Shown: in pieces, positions 1 through 11,516 of the stretch
Numbering within the stretch: position 1 is the first letter of the stretch
Layout: every line of letters starts with the position of its first letter
Source of the DNA: Chlorokybus atmophyticus
Taxonomy: Eukaryota > Streptophyta > Chlorokybophyceae > Chlorokybales > Chlorokybaceae
DNA length: 64,000 bases
Direction: 5' to 3'
Assembly: GCA_009103225.1 (NCBI GenBank)
Contig: RHPI01002262.1
Location: forward strand, 445,628 to 509,627
The notes under the pieces: model-generated
Told to the model about the DNA's origin: nothing
What the model saw: only the letters and a program-made list of their open reading frames with translations
Databases searched by the model: none
Position numbers and translations under genes: made by a program

Positions 1-277
1 CGGCGCAGATCAAGGCTCCACTCCCTATCAACGCCATCATGCATGGCCAGGTGAGCTGCAGCATCAATCGGGGGGGGGGTCAGTGGCAATGAATGAATGT
101 TTTCTACAGGCACACTTTGCCGCCGGACAAAGCTCGTCTTGGCCGATCGCTTCATCATGTCATGCGACAGGCAACCCCTATACGATCGATGCAGTCTTCA
201 ACAATGACCGGCAACGCAAGGAACCAATTACACGTTCAGCGTTATTTTGTGTCATTACCTTAGGTGGACTGGCCTAA
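1..277 (+). CDS. 3' end of an unrecognised gene (partial)
   Basis: Two exons can be read. The first runs off the left edge and ends at a CAG|GTGAGC donor after position 50; its open frame ends in the residues INAIMHGQ. After a 59-base intron containing a G10 run, an acceptor (TTTTCTACAG) at 109 opens the last exon, which continues in phase 0 to a TAA at 275-277. The last exon is Ser/Ala-rich and ends in a short hydrophobic stretch (FCVITLGGLA). I recognise no family. The matching splice sites and phase are the main support, and the upstream part of the gene is outside the window. Confidence 0.35.
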   Translation, partial: GADQGSTPYQRHHAWPGELQHQSGGGSVAMNECFLQAHFAAGQSSSWPIASSCHATGNPYTIDAVFNNDRQRKEPITRSALFCVITLGGLA

Positions 278-2539
278 TAATGCTACAGCCTTGGCAAATT
301 CCTATTGTTACTCGCATCCTAGTCGACACTGCTGACAGGTGCTGATTCAGCATAGCGTAGTAAACGCCGCGCTTACACGTGTCGCTAAGCCACCGGCTTG
401 TTCAACGAGCGGTGCGGCTGATTGGGCGGGGCGGCCGGCATTAGGGCACACGCAAACCTCACCCGGAGGGCATTACATGCGGCACCCGCGACTGCCGGGC
501 TGCGCGGCCCGCATGCCGCTCATTGGCTAGGCGGCGTTTATTAAGTATCAGCCGTTCGATCTGTTAAATGTAGATCTCGACCGTCCAAAGCACATCCCCA
601 CATCATGCAACTGCTCACAATATATGCGAATAAATATCAATAATGAGCACAACGTGCACGATGCCCATGCCGGCATATTGTTGCAAATGGCCCATGTGAT
701 TTGAGATGTAACACACTTATCTAAGGTGGCAAAACAATATCTCTGATGTGTTGCAATATGAAGCACATATGTTGCGGCATGAATACATATGGTGCAATTT
801 GGTTAGCAACAAGTGTTTCAAAACTTACTATTCAATGTAACGTTCACGCCAAGGTATGTGCTATAATACTCAGCAAGTAATGCCGAGGTTACAACCATTA
901 AAATAATGCTAACCTGAATTACCTTGACGTTAAGATTAGACTAAACAAAAAATTGCATCGTTAGGCCACCATTTGGTCACGCATGATATTGATCAAATGG
1001 GATCGCAACGGTGACAACAGCCGTTGCTGAAAAAGGCAGCGAAATGGCCAATCATTGCAAAGATGCGTAAAAGATGCTGAAAACTATCTCAGCGGCAACT
1101 GCTGACCAACGGCGACTCAACATCGCAAAAGATTCGGTACAATTGCAGCACAGTTAGTGGTTAAATCGGCCGCGTTTTTGGCGGTACGAGGTCGGGGCAG
1201 GCCCCATACCCCAAAGACATGCCGCCACTACTCACCCTCGTTTTAACTAATCCACTCTACCATGTAATGCTAATTGATTACACGCTATAGTTACTGCGTC
1301 ATCAAACATGGACAACAGCTGAACTACACTAACCGACTTAACCGTGACAGCCGGGGGGCCGAGGCGGGAGCCCCAAGCGATTATTCAGGGTGCATTCAGA
1401 GCCGCCGATATACATTTGGCTGGTGTGGCTTCATCCTGTGCGTGGGTTTGAAGTGTACATCATTGCGTGTCACCACATGCGACTGTTGACTGGTGTTAGA
1501 TCTTGTGGTTACTACACCGTCGCGGGGTGTTATGCTTTGTTGCTGCAACGCACTATGATGCGTGTATAGCGCGTGTCAGTCTGCTGTTAATGTCGCTTCG
1601 TGGCTGACACGACGCTGATGTGTGTGGTTGTATGTTGATTTATGGTTTTTGAGCGGTGTCACTTGGGAGCTTGGTATGGGTTGGTGGTGGTGGTGTGGGC
1701 GGCGGCGGCGGCTGTGGTGTGAGAGATGGCGGGGGACGGTGTGACGCCTGGTAGTGTAGGGGAGCAGGACGCGGGGGGGGGAGGGGGGGGAGGGGAGCAG
1801 TTCGTAGCTACCCTTGCACGCAGCATGTACGGGGTTGTTGAGGGGTTGTATGCTGCTGGACGGGGCCGATGGGGGCGCTAGAATGGGGGCTTGCCTCTTG
1901 AGGACGCTAGGTACGAGCAGCATGTGATCCGTGCCCTGGGTTGCTGCCTCGACCGTGGCCTGGAGGTGCATGTTAGCATGCACGAAGATCGCGCGTGGCG
2001 CAGCGGGCCTGGCGCAAACCCTGATGCGCAGTCGCCTATGCTGCCTCTGATTATGTGTGTGGATGTGGGGGGCGCCGGTAATCCTGTGTTGCGGGTGCTC
2101 CTGGAGACCGGCCTTGTTCGCCGCTGGTGGTTGAACATGTTTGTGGGACGTGGCGCCGATCTTGCAGCTGAGACTAGCTGGGCGTCAGTTGCTTCAGGCA
2201 TACTCTCCTTTAATCCTTTTTAAGGTTTCCCTCGGTCACAGCAAGGTGAGTTCTTGATGTTTAAAGGGTGCGGATGTCTCATTTGCACTGTTTCCTCGTG
2301 CATTGTGTGCGGGCCTGATGGTGTTGTCTTGTCCTGTGTAGGTTCATTCGTGCGCGCGTTTGTTACGAGCCTGTATAGTGCGTCACTCTGCTGGTACTTG
2401 TGCGTGTGACGAACCACTGGAAGTACTGTCGTGTTGATTGTGTGGAATGCAATTGTACTGTTGTGTTCAGATTGGTGGGCACTCGGAGTGTACAATGTGT
2501 TCATGCAACAAGGTTGGCATTGCCTCACACAATGCTGCT
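278..2539. other. No convincing gene; G-rich patch and one broken open frame
   Basis: Most of this stretch shows nothing I can assign. Around 1,780-1,800 there is a G-rich run. On the plus strand at about 1,800-2,223 one frame is open except for a single TAG near 1,882. It has an ordinary amino-acid mix (residues such as EQHVIRALGC and PVLRVLLETG) and could be a decayed exon of an unknown gene. From about 2,220 to 2,540 only shadow frames are seen. Confidence 0.4.
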
Positions 2540-5500
2540 TTACCAAGGGTCCAATTGAATGTCATTCGATTGCATGCTATCGTGTCCTACGCTGCTGGAG
2601 TCAGACTCTGAGTGATCGGAGTCCGAAGGCTGGTTGCTCTCAACATGGTTGGTGGTTTGGGGCAATGGCGTTAACATCTCGTCGTTCCCTTCCCCATCGC
2701 TTGAGTCACTGCTGTTGCTGGTCCATCCTTGTGTGCTATGGTCGCTATTGGGTGTCTGTGTGTACATGGGTGTACCTGTTTGCATGGGTGTGCCTGTTTG
2801 CATCGGTGTTCCTGTATTGAAACTGTGGTTAGCATATTGCATGTAGTCACCACGCTGTGGTGGCATGTACCAACGTGCTTTTAGTCACCTGCTGTGCGCA
2901 ATGGTGGCTCTCGAACGGGTGCATGTGAGTTGGCATTGAGGTTGTTGCTGCATGACAAACATGTACAACTGCTGGTGCAGCATACCCCTGCTCTCTTGCA
3001 TTTGCATTGGTTGTTACCGCACCCATTCTTTTGGCAACCACACCCGTGGAGCAGCAGGCTTCGTTGCTGTCTTGCCATTGCCATGTTTTCTGGCGTGTCC
3101 ATCTCTGCCTTGTACATCCCATCTTTCAAAGTGTACTCATACTCCTCAAGATCAGGCATCTGCATGTCGCTGGAGCATGCTTGCATCCACATGCCGAACA
3201 CCCAAACGCTGCGCAGGCAATGAAGGCGCAATGCCTCCACTGTTGGCATGCGGTCGGCTTCCTTCCAGATTGTATGCCAGCAGCCGTTGTGGATTGCTTC
3301 AAGCCATGCACGGATAGCCACGTGAGACTCCTTGTCCGCGCTGATGCCATTGACCTCTACAAAGAGAGCCTGCGCGGATGCAGCTTTCAAACAGTGGCGG
3401 TGCTTGATGAAGTACGCTGTACCCAAGAGCCTGAGGTACATGCCAATATCCTCGCTAATGTCTTCTTGCGTTGTGGAAGTAATGAAGTCGGTGCATGTCA
3501 TGAGTGCCTCTTCCCAAAAAAAAACCTTGCTCATGCCTGCAGTGAAAGATGTGTAGTCGGATCCAGTGACTGCAAAGAACTTAAGCAAGTACTTGGCTCT
3601 CAACTGTGGGGGTACGAATCTGAGCTGGGGGAGCAGTTGTATGGAAGAAAGCAAAGTGTTGAGGTGTATAAACAAGGGTCTGCTGGTGGATGCGCTGGAC
3701 GTTGCAAGCTGGATGTGAATTGTCTTTGGCATTAAACTTGTGAGTTGCCAAGCCTCAAGCATTGCAAGGCCGATCATGGTTGTGTCTGTGTTTGGGCTGT
3801 GGATGAGGACGTTAGAGTCAGCGGTGCGCTGGGCGTGCACCCAAACTCTGCTGTCTGCCTCCGCATGGTTGCATGCATATGCATAGGAGCATGAAAAGAC
3901 AAGGCCGGCAGCGGTCATCTCCACCACCCTGGCTGTGCCATCGTAAGCCTCAAGATCGCTGCCTCCAGCAATAACCAGTTGCTGTCCAATACGGAGGTAA
4001 GGTGCCGCCAACTCTGGCAGCCTCTGTGTGTTGATGTCGCACAGCTGATGTTCCGCTGTCTGTTGCCCAGCAATGAGCGTTAGCTGCATGGCATGGGTGT
4101 AAGAACGCTCAAGTATTCACTCTGACTCGGCTGTGCTGAGTCGGAGTCTCTACGTGCTTAAAGCGACGTCTTAACGCCAGTTGCATGGTTGGGGTCGTCG
4201 AATACGATGTGCATGGATCTCAACGCAGGGTTGAACAGTCTTGACATCACTGCAGCACGAAACATGTGTTCAACGTAATCTCCCAAGTTGTTGCAAGCTG
4301 GACCGGGTAGCATGTTGATTAAGAACATCCCCTCACCAACAACGCACTGCACACCATGGGGGAAGGTACGCAATTGGCATTTTGGACTAGCGTCTGCAAG
4401 CTTGGCCAAGCAAGCGGATTTGTTGCCTTTTCGCATCAACCCGTCCATTTCAAACAGTGCCTGAGGCACTTCCAGATACCGCGCTCTGACTGTCACGGTG
4501 GGCAGGTCGTTCATTGCGAGTTGCTTCAGCACCAGAGTCTGCGCGCCAGATATCAGTCTTGAGTTGCAGCTGCTTTGCACATGTCAAGTTGTGTCTCTAA
4601 CTCACCTGACTTCTCACAATTGCTGTGAGAGCGCGGGCAGCCTTGCCGTGCGCCTTTGGTTTGACCATTGTCTTCAGGTTGTGGCGCCGATTAATCCTAG
4701 CTGCTGGCACACCCCTCTCAAAACGCTGGTTGCGGTTTAGCTCAAGTGAGTCACGCCCCACGTTGTAGTGGCGAGCTAGATCAGACGCTTCAGTGTCCGC
4801 TGCGACCTGATCACTCTCACCAAGTGCTTGTGTTGCCCAGGTAGTTCTTCCTAAAATGTTTTGGCAGTTCTAAGTACACCCATCATGGCAGCAACAGTCT
4901 TTTGTGTCTTGGCAGAGTCACTGACAGATTGGGCCCTCAATGGCTACATGCGTCTGCGCAGGTGTTGAGGCCTCAATTGCAACCGGAATTGCTTCCAGCC
5001 CTCAACTCTGTAAGTACAATGTACTGTTTTCTCACGCATGCCATCAGCAGTCGGCCTAGACAGCGTCGTCTTGAGGTCTTTGTTGATGAGGGTCTCATGG
5101 GCCTCATTAACTGCAACATTGCTGCCGGGGGTGCCCTTCATTGAAACCGTGAAAGCCCCACCTTGAAGTGCCTCCATGACTGAAGGGGGGTACCCAAATG
5201 TGTCTGCTATGTGCCCAACCACCAAACGCTGATAGTGCGGGCGGTCCCACGCGAAGTACAGCGGGGCAAGCACCTTGTATGCTGCGAGCCTCAGGCCCCA
5301 TTGTGCTGTGCGCATGGCTATGAAGAGGCCTAAGTAAGCGAGGCAGTCTCGCTGAGTGAAGGACCACCAGAAACTCCAGGTGAGATCCCTGGTTGCACGT
5401 AAGTCTCCATAGTCTTTGAATGCTGCGTAGTGCTCTGCAGCCATCACTTCGTCTACTTTGCCCTCTGATACACAAATCTCGCCACGCAGGCCGATACGCG

Positions 5501-7064
5501 CAGCCTCTGCGCTTTCCTGAAAGGTCAGTATCTGCTTGCGGGTGATGGCTTCAAGCAACTGTAGCAGCAGCGTGTGTGCTCTCTTCCAGTTATGCCCCTC
5601 AACTAGCTGGTTGCGTGCACTGGCAGATAATAACCCCGCAGCAAGCGCCATGGGCTCTATGCCCGCATCAAAGGAGTACTTGAACAGCACGGGTAGTGTG
5701 TTTAGGCATGCATGCCAGTCTCTCACAAAAGGAACAACCCATTCCCAAAACACGGGGTCCTGCAGCTTCAGCATGTTCATGAGCGCCCAGGTCTTCTGAT
5801 CACCTTCAACAAGCAAGTAAGTACTCCCATGTTGAACTTGCAGCTTTGATGCCAGCTCCATCTACGCAAGGCGCAGGTTATCAGGGCGATCTGGGTTGTA
5901 CGGGAGGAGGGGCAAGTATACAACATGACTCTGAACTGTGTCACTCATGCCACCATATTGATCCTACTATGGTCTTCTTCAGACTGCAGTTGTGTTGCTC
6001 TGGGCATACCATATGAGCCAGCATTGCTGCATGTGCGTGGTGCCTGAAATCAAGCCATGCCTTTTCTTCCGTAGTGTCATGGTGGGTGACCTGAGAAGGC
6101 TGTGGGCGAGGTGGTCTGCGCACAGCACCAATCATGGGCGCGCGCAGTGCTGGCACAGATGGAGCGTGGAGCCCCCCCTCAGTGAGCGTGCGCCACCTAA
6201 CATGTTGCGTGCCAATTTGTTGTGTCATTTCACACGAGCAGCATAACGCCGCGTCTATGGCCATCAATTACACGTGGCCCACCTGTACATCTTGAGGGTA
6301 TGCCGGAAGCTGGATGTTGCATATTGGTTGAGGAACAACCACTTATGTGGTGGTGCAATGCAGATCAGCCTCTCCTCGCCCATTGAACCGAAGAGAATGC
6401 TGTGTCTTAAAATCCCAATTATCAATTGACGCGGATACAATACAAAATTGCCACCATCGAGGTCAACTGGTGCTGGGTTGTTGATGACGATGTCAGCACG
6501 CGCGAAGATGTGCCAGCACATCACATGAGGTTGATTTACATCATAGCACACACGCTTGCCACAGCACATGTGCCCATGTACCTGTTGAGTGTTGCCTTGC
6601 TGACACATACCGCCAGCTGATTCATCGCCTCATGCAGGACTCTTGAACTGCTCAGTGCATCAATGGCATCTGCCAGCGCCAGGTGCACTGAGGAGTAGGC
6701 CTTGCAGTTTCTAATGTACAAAGCTGTGGCGAATAGGTAAGATGTCTGCACTTTCAAGGCGTGCAGTCTTGGATTGGTAGACAAGCCAGAGGTGTCTTCA
6801 CCACATGTTAGCAGTTTGTGCTGCATCACTCTCAACCCTAAGATCGCAGCGAACAGTTTATGCAGCTCCTCACCACTGGGTTGCAACACATCCACTTCGC
6901 AGATCAGGTACGAATGCAGACCCTAATTTAGCCCGCATGCGCGACTCCGTCATCAGCTTCTGCACGTGCTTCAGCACAGAGTTACTGATGACAATAGGTG
7001 ATGATGTTGATGATGCTGATTGGCTTCCTTCACTCACATGTATTGGAGTTTGCACTCTCCGCAA
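2540..7064 (-). CDS. PIN/FEN-like nuclease core with CXC (tesmin/TSO1-like) cysteine cluster, C-terminal part of a large element-like gene
   Basis: Read right to left, the pieces follow the order of a large protein family I know only as unnamed 'uncharacterized' proteins, expanded in marine invertebrates. First come helical segments (7,064-6,264), then a conserved core of about 305 residues (5,861-4,944) containing NEAHETLINKDLK. Next are the start of a PIN-type fold (4,580-4,158; MHIVFDD) and its remainder (4,089-2,881) with EADSRVWVHA, HSPNTDTTM and TGSDYTSF. These three motifs resemble the acidic EAxA, DxD and GCDY motifs of FEN/XPG PIN nucleases, but the first Asp of the DxD motif is Asn. 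A cysteine cluster follows (CGCQKNGCGNNQCKCKRAGVCC). A separate frame at 2,866-2,540 adds TGTPMQ repeats and an acidic Ser/Asp tail. Exon joins between the pieces are not all resolved and some may be frameshifts. Nuclease function is inferred from motif spacing only. Confidence 0.55.
2755..2815 (-). repeat. Short tandem repeat encoding TGTPMQ units
   Basis: Three near-identical 18-base units sit in the acidic tail frame downstream of the CXC exon. Read on the minus strand they encode TGTPMQ, TGTPMQ and TGTPMY. The unit length keeps the reading frame, as expected for a translated repeat. Confidence 0.6.
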
Positions 7065-7213
7065 AAGACAGTTTCAGGGATCTGACCACCCTCCCAATAG
7101 CAGAGTACCCAGTCGCGGGCTGGAGGTATGTGTGTGCAGCAAGGGTCCAAACACTTGCTTGCACATGTCCATTAGCTGCCTTTTGTTGACACAAAAAGCA
7201 ACAGCTACTTCGC

Positions 7214-9429
7214 CTAAGGAAAACAAGCATCGATAGGGAGCAGCTTACTAGCAATATGTTTCATGGCAGCATCCAAGGCGCTATCACCAGTCACATGCGA
7301 TGCGCACAGCTTCCACTCGTGCAGCTGTTTTGGAGTTCTCTGCGTGCGACCAGGTGTGCCAAAGGTGGACTGTAATTGTCTCGTATGGCTAGATGTCCCG
7401 GGCATCCGAGGAGCACGCTGCGGGCCAGCTCTTAGCTCTGCAACTAGCAGCTCGTACTTAGCACCATCAGCCATGGCGTCAGCCAAACTGTTACAGGCTG
7501 TGGCACGATCACGTTCAACCTCTTCCATGTCCTTCCGCAGCTGCTGTTCATTGGCTTCATACAAATCCAAGTCCTCCATGGCCGCAGCCAGACTGCGCTA
7601 TACCTCCGCACTTACACTGCGTGCAGCTCGCAGCTTCCCATCCAGCCTTGTATACTTAGCATCAAAGTCTTGTGAATACAAGATTAGCAATTGGTTTCAA
7701 GTGCATGCACGCTGGCTGCGTGCACGCTGGCTGCATGCACTCATTTGCCCGCCCCACCTTTAGTGTTGCTTGAGAGTGCCTGTGCCTTGCCTCCCAAGTC
7801 TGCTTTGCCGCCTCATTCGACTGCAGCAACTCGTTGTATTGTTGTCTAGCAATGCGCTCCCTCTATACAGCAGTTGCTTGGGCAGCCTCAATGTCCAACG
7901 CACGCTGCTTCATCTCGACCAATGCTAACTCCAACTCCTTCACATTGCACAGTCAAGCCACTATCAGACACTGAACCCAGCAGGCCACTCTCTCTGTGTA
8001 CAATAATAGCTTACCGCGCACACAGCGTGCAATGCTTGATTCTCAGTCCGCAGCAGCTCTGCCTCATCACTCAATGCATCAGAATCATCATAGCAGGCAC
8101 CCCAACACACTTATTCTAAGCTTTCAGACACATAAAGAGATGCGCCCTCAGATTCATAGCACATAGTGTAGACAACACAACACTGCACTCATCATCGCAC
8201 ACCTCCAACGCAGCTTCCTCAAACTGCCTCATTACACGGTTGTGAACTGGCTGTCTTGGCTGCTGCACATCACTTCCACGGTCTTCATCTACACATGCAA
8301 CTCAAGCACTCAGCACGCTGTACAATATACACAATGCAGCGTGCCAATGTATCAAAGAGCAGTGTATTACAATCCACATAATAATACACAATGTGCCCTT
8401 GTCATTTCTTACGTCCGAACCTCTTAATATAAGACAGTACACCTGCTGTTACGGTTGGACTATGAGCAGAGAACTGACTGGCTGCCGTGATACGTGGCCC
8501 TACCACAGGGCCAGTTCTGTGAGACAAATTGATTTGTGACCAATCGAGACTGCTGGTGCTCGGCACTGCCTGCTGCACAGTCTCTGGACGTGCTCCTATC
8601 ACGGAATTGGCTCGCGGAACGGGCACAAAGCCCCCTTGCGCAGATGAAGCATGCTTGCATACGAGGACATCGCACACAAATACGATGAGTAACCAACACA
8701 CATGCACATACCTCGCGGGTCCGCATGTACACCGTTTCAGGGATTGCTGTGTGCACAGATGCATGCTCAGCATCAGCTCGATCAGCTAGCGAGGGCCCAG
8801 CATCGTCGCCGAGATCATCATGCTCAGAGGATGGCTCGCTGCTGGCTGCGGCACGAGGATCATCAGCATTAATACCATCCTCCAGCTCGGCGGATGTTAG
8901 CACAGGCAGAGCTGCTCGCGGAGGTTTCCCTGCATCACCAAACTCCCCCGGATCACATCGTGCCACGCGGTTACAAACCCCAATCACACACAAAGCAATA
9001 CAAATTAACACACAGGCTATATGACACAGCCACACCTCTATCCAGGTGAGCGTGTCATCTGAATACCTCTCCCACTTGCAACCATGCATCAAGGCATGAA
9101 GCTGCACAAGATATAAAGACATCGTGTCATGCAGCTTGCAATCCCTCCTTACCGAACTCCACATCTTCTCCATGCGCTTACGATTAGTTTGCACCGACTT
9201 GAGCTGGGAGGCAGCATGAGCCTTGCGCTTGGCCTCTTCTTCGACAGTGGCCGGTGCTTTGCGCTTGGACTTCTTCTACTGCGGAGGGGCGGGCGTCTGC
9301 TCAAGCTGGTCAGACGACGGCCAGATGTCGCGCAGCGCCTGGCTACATGCCTGCCTACCTATCTCAACACGCATCACTTACAACATCAGCGCCGCCCAGC
9401 TGGACGTTAGCTACCCCGCCGCCAGACAT
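7214..9429 (-). CDS. N-terminal coiled-coil part of the same large gene (probably damaged)
   Basis: The likely start is the ATG at 9429-9427 (MSGGGVANVQ). Exon 1 ends at 9382 with donor GTAAGT. The next exon starts at 9275 after a TAG acceptor and encodes a lysine-rich NLS-like segment (KKSKRKAPATVEEEAKRK). Further exons around 9,180-9,070, 8,940-8,720, 8,640-8,405 and 8,310-8,215 join in phase. Then comes a long Glu/Gln/Ala-rich coiled coil (about 8,000-7,214). Two in-frame TAG codons (near 7,869 and 7,596) interrupt the coiled coil, so this copy is probably decayed or has small introns I cannot place. It is co-oriented with the nuclease/CXC segment and no promoter separates them, so I treat them as one transcription unit. 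It could instead be two genes. Confidence 0.4.
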
Positions 9430-10289
9430 GGCGGCACAATTCAAACAACGCCAGGCCTACTGATGCAAAGACGAGATACAACAACCGTCACTGTTGATTG
9501 TAGTCGCAGTGGGTCGAGACACCACGCTACAACGCAGATCACCTATGACACGCGTTGGCAAAACCGCTGTCTCAGAGCACGCAACGACGACAACGCAACA
9601 TCACCTAACAACTACACGCGTTACATCTCGCCAGCCAGCACACGCGCAAGCACATCTAGACCGCCCACAGGTCCCCCACATCCGACGGACCTCCCTAATG
9701 CAAAGCAAACCCCCCGCCTCGGCCCCCCGGCTGGTGACGAGATCGGACACTCTGTGCTAAACGCAGCGGCCAACGCGTCAGACCACGACCGTTTGAACCT
9801 GAGTCAGCCACTCGGACCGCGTTAGGGCTAGATAAGCGATGCCCGGCTGCGAGCATTGACTGATGACTGCAGCGTGCATGCGTTTGCCCAAAGCCCGGTT
9901 CAGGGCCGAAACGACACAAGGGTCCAGGACGACCAAGAAAAAAATGCAGGTGCCACCTGCTTGCCTATCAGGCGGTGCCCTTGCTCAGCAAACTGTCAGC
10001 AGCAGGCTGACTCCAGGTTGGTGGGATTGGGTTTTGCTGACAGATGCCTTCTTTTGGCTGCCTAATCTTGCCAAGCAGCAGCAAAGTTGCACGTTTTTCT
10101 CAGCGCCAAATGCCGCTCACCCATGCATGCGGTCTTCGGACCGTCCTCATGGCTGCCTGCCTGACATGCAGTATCTTTAGAGATGAGGCTGTAGGTCCTG
10201 GCTCAAGTCATGATTCGTCAGCAGCGTTGCTGTTGACATTGCTAATGTCAACTCTCCAAGAGATGCGTAAGTGTGCGTAAGCCACAACC

Positions 10290-10416
10290 ACACGTACTAT
10301 ACATACCGTATGTTGGTCTCTGCTTCAGCCAGTGCGCTCTGGTCTCGTCTGTTGTGTTGGACTAGTTTGAGACAGCAGCAGCCCAGCCCAGCCAGAGACT
10401 CATCCAACAGCCAGCC
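10290..10416 (+). promoter_or_regulatory. Putative core promoter and 5' leader of germin copy 1
   Basis: An AT-rich ACTATACATACCGTATG patch lies about 110 bases before the ATG. It is followed by a leader (GGTCTCTGCTTCAGCCAGTG) that is also found before copy 2. Conservation of this block between the two arms suggests it holds the transcription start region. Confidence 0.35.
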
Positions 10417-11516
10417 ATGGCCAAGCTTGTCCTCTTGCTCGCCTTCCTCCTTGCCACAAGCGCCACCCTTAGTGGTGTCGTCCATGCGTCGGATCCCGAC
10501 CCCACCTACGACCTCTTCGACCCCAACGCCCCCGTGGCCGCCACCTTCAATGGACTCCCTGCAGGCCCACACCTTGTAGGCCCTGGCGGGATGATCCAGC
10601 GCCTGGATGCCTCCACCTTCCCCGCACTCACGTACGTGTTGGTTTGCGTCTTCACTATTGCATCTTTCCTTGCCTGGATCATGACGCGCATGTGGTACTT
10701 CACTTCTCTCATGCATGCTATCACGACGATGCATATGCACTATTTGACGTGATGGAGGCTGCTGTGTTTGACAACGCTGGCTCTGGTGCTGAGTTGATGC
10801 TTGTGTGAAGTACTCACTGCTGCGTTGGTTGACTGCAGGGGTCAGGGGCAGAGTCTCGCCCTCCTGACATTCAAGCCATGCAGTCAGAGTCCACCACACA
10901 CGCACCCGCGTGCGTCCGAGTTGGTGTACGTCATCAGCGGTCAGATCACCGTCATGCTCATCGATACCTCTCGTAAGTTACTGCCCAATTGCAAGCCAGG
11001 CAGACAGTTGGATGTTCCCAACTGTGCGCACACGTCACGTCAACCGTACATACGGTATGTGATGGTTAACAATTGCATGTATGTATGTGCAGTAAGGATG
11101 AGAACCAGCACGCTTCGCGCTGGAGATGTGGCGTTGAACCCACGTGGGATGCTTCACGTCCTGACCAACTTTGATTGCGAGGAGGGTGCGGTCGTTCTCG
11201 AAGCCTTCAACAGCCAGAACCCGGGCGTACTGGTCAGCAACATGCATACAACCAACCGTTTTTTGTGTTGTGTATGCCTGTGAGTGCGGTTGTAACACAT
11301 CAAACTCTGCCCACGCAGCTTGCCACAGACTCTCTCTTCAGCACTCCATTTGACACCTTGTCGATCACGACGGGTCTGCCCATACGCAAGCTCGACAAGA
11401 TCCAAACGTTGTTGAACAACACACTGCCTGGGGCCTTCCCTGCCGGTGACCCCGGAGTCTGCCACCGCGCCCAACACAACTACCCGCTCACCTTCCCGAA
11501 CGGTTATCAGGCTTAG
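10417..11516 (+). CDS. Germin-like cupin protein, copy 1
   Basis: Four exons (10417-10631, 10839-10972, 11093-11232, 11319-11516) join in phase to give 228 residues, the usual length for germin-like proteins, and end in TAG. Residues 1-25 form a clear signal peptide (hydrophobic core LVLLLAFLLA), so the product should be secreted to the wall or apoplast. Both cupin motifs are present: HTHPRASE followed by a Gly about seven residues on, and GDVALNPRGMLHVLTN. Together they supply the three His and one Glu that hold the metal, normally manganese, in this family. Members can be oxalate oxidases, superoxide dismutases or metal-binding structural proteins; the sequence does not say which. A second copy lies in inverted orientation 5 kb away. 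Confidence 0.85.

Noticed and set aside
4356-5144. Plus-strand frames across the nuclease-like gene
   Set aside because: No domains, and the minus strand carries recognisable motifs in family order.
7590-9280. Reassignment of TAG to glutamine
   Set aside because: Two in-frame TAG codons interrupt a Gln-rich coiled coil (near 7,869 and 7,596), and a third near 9,277 is explained by an intron acceptor. About 3,000 codons of RecG, MPP10, CH-LysM, RING-CH and the WLxWL gene contain no in-frame TAG despite many Gln codons. Decay of the element-like gene is simpler.
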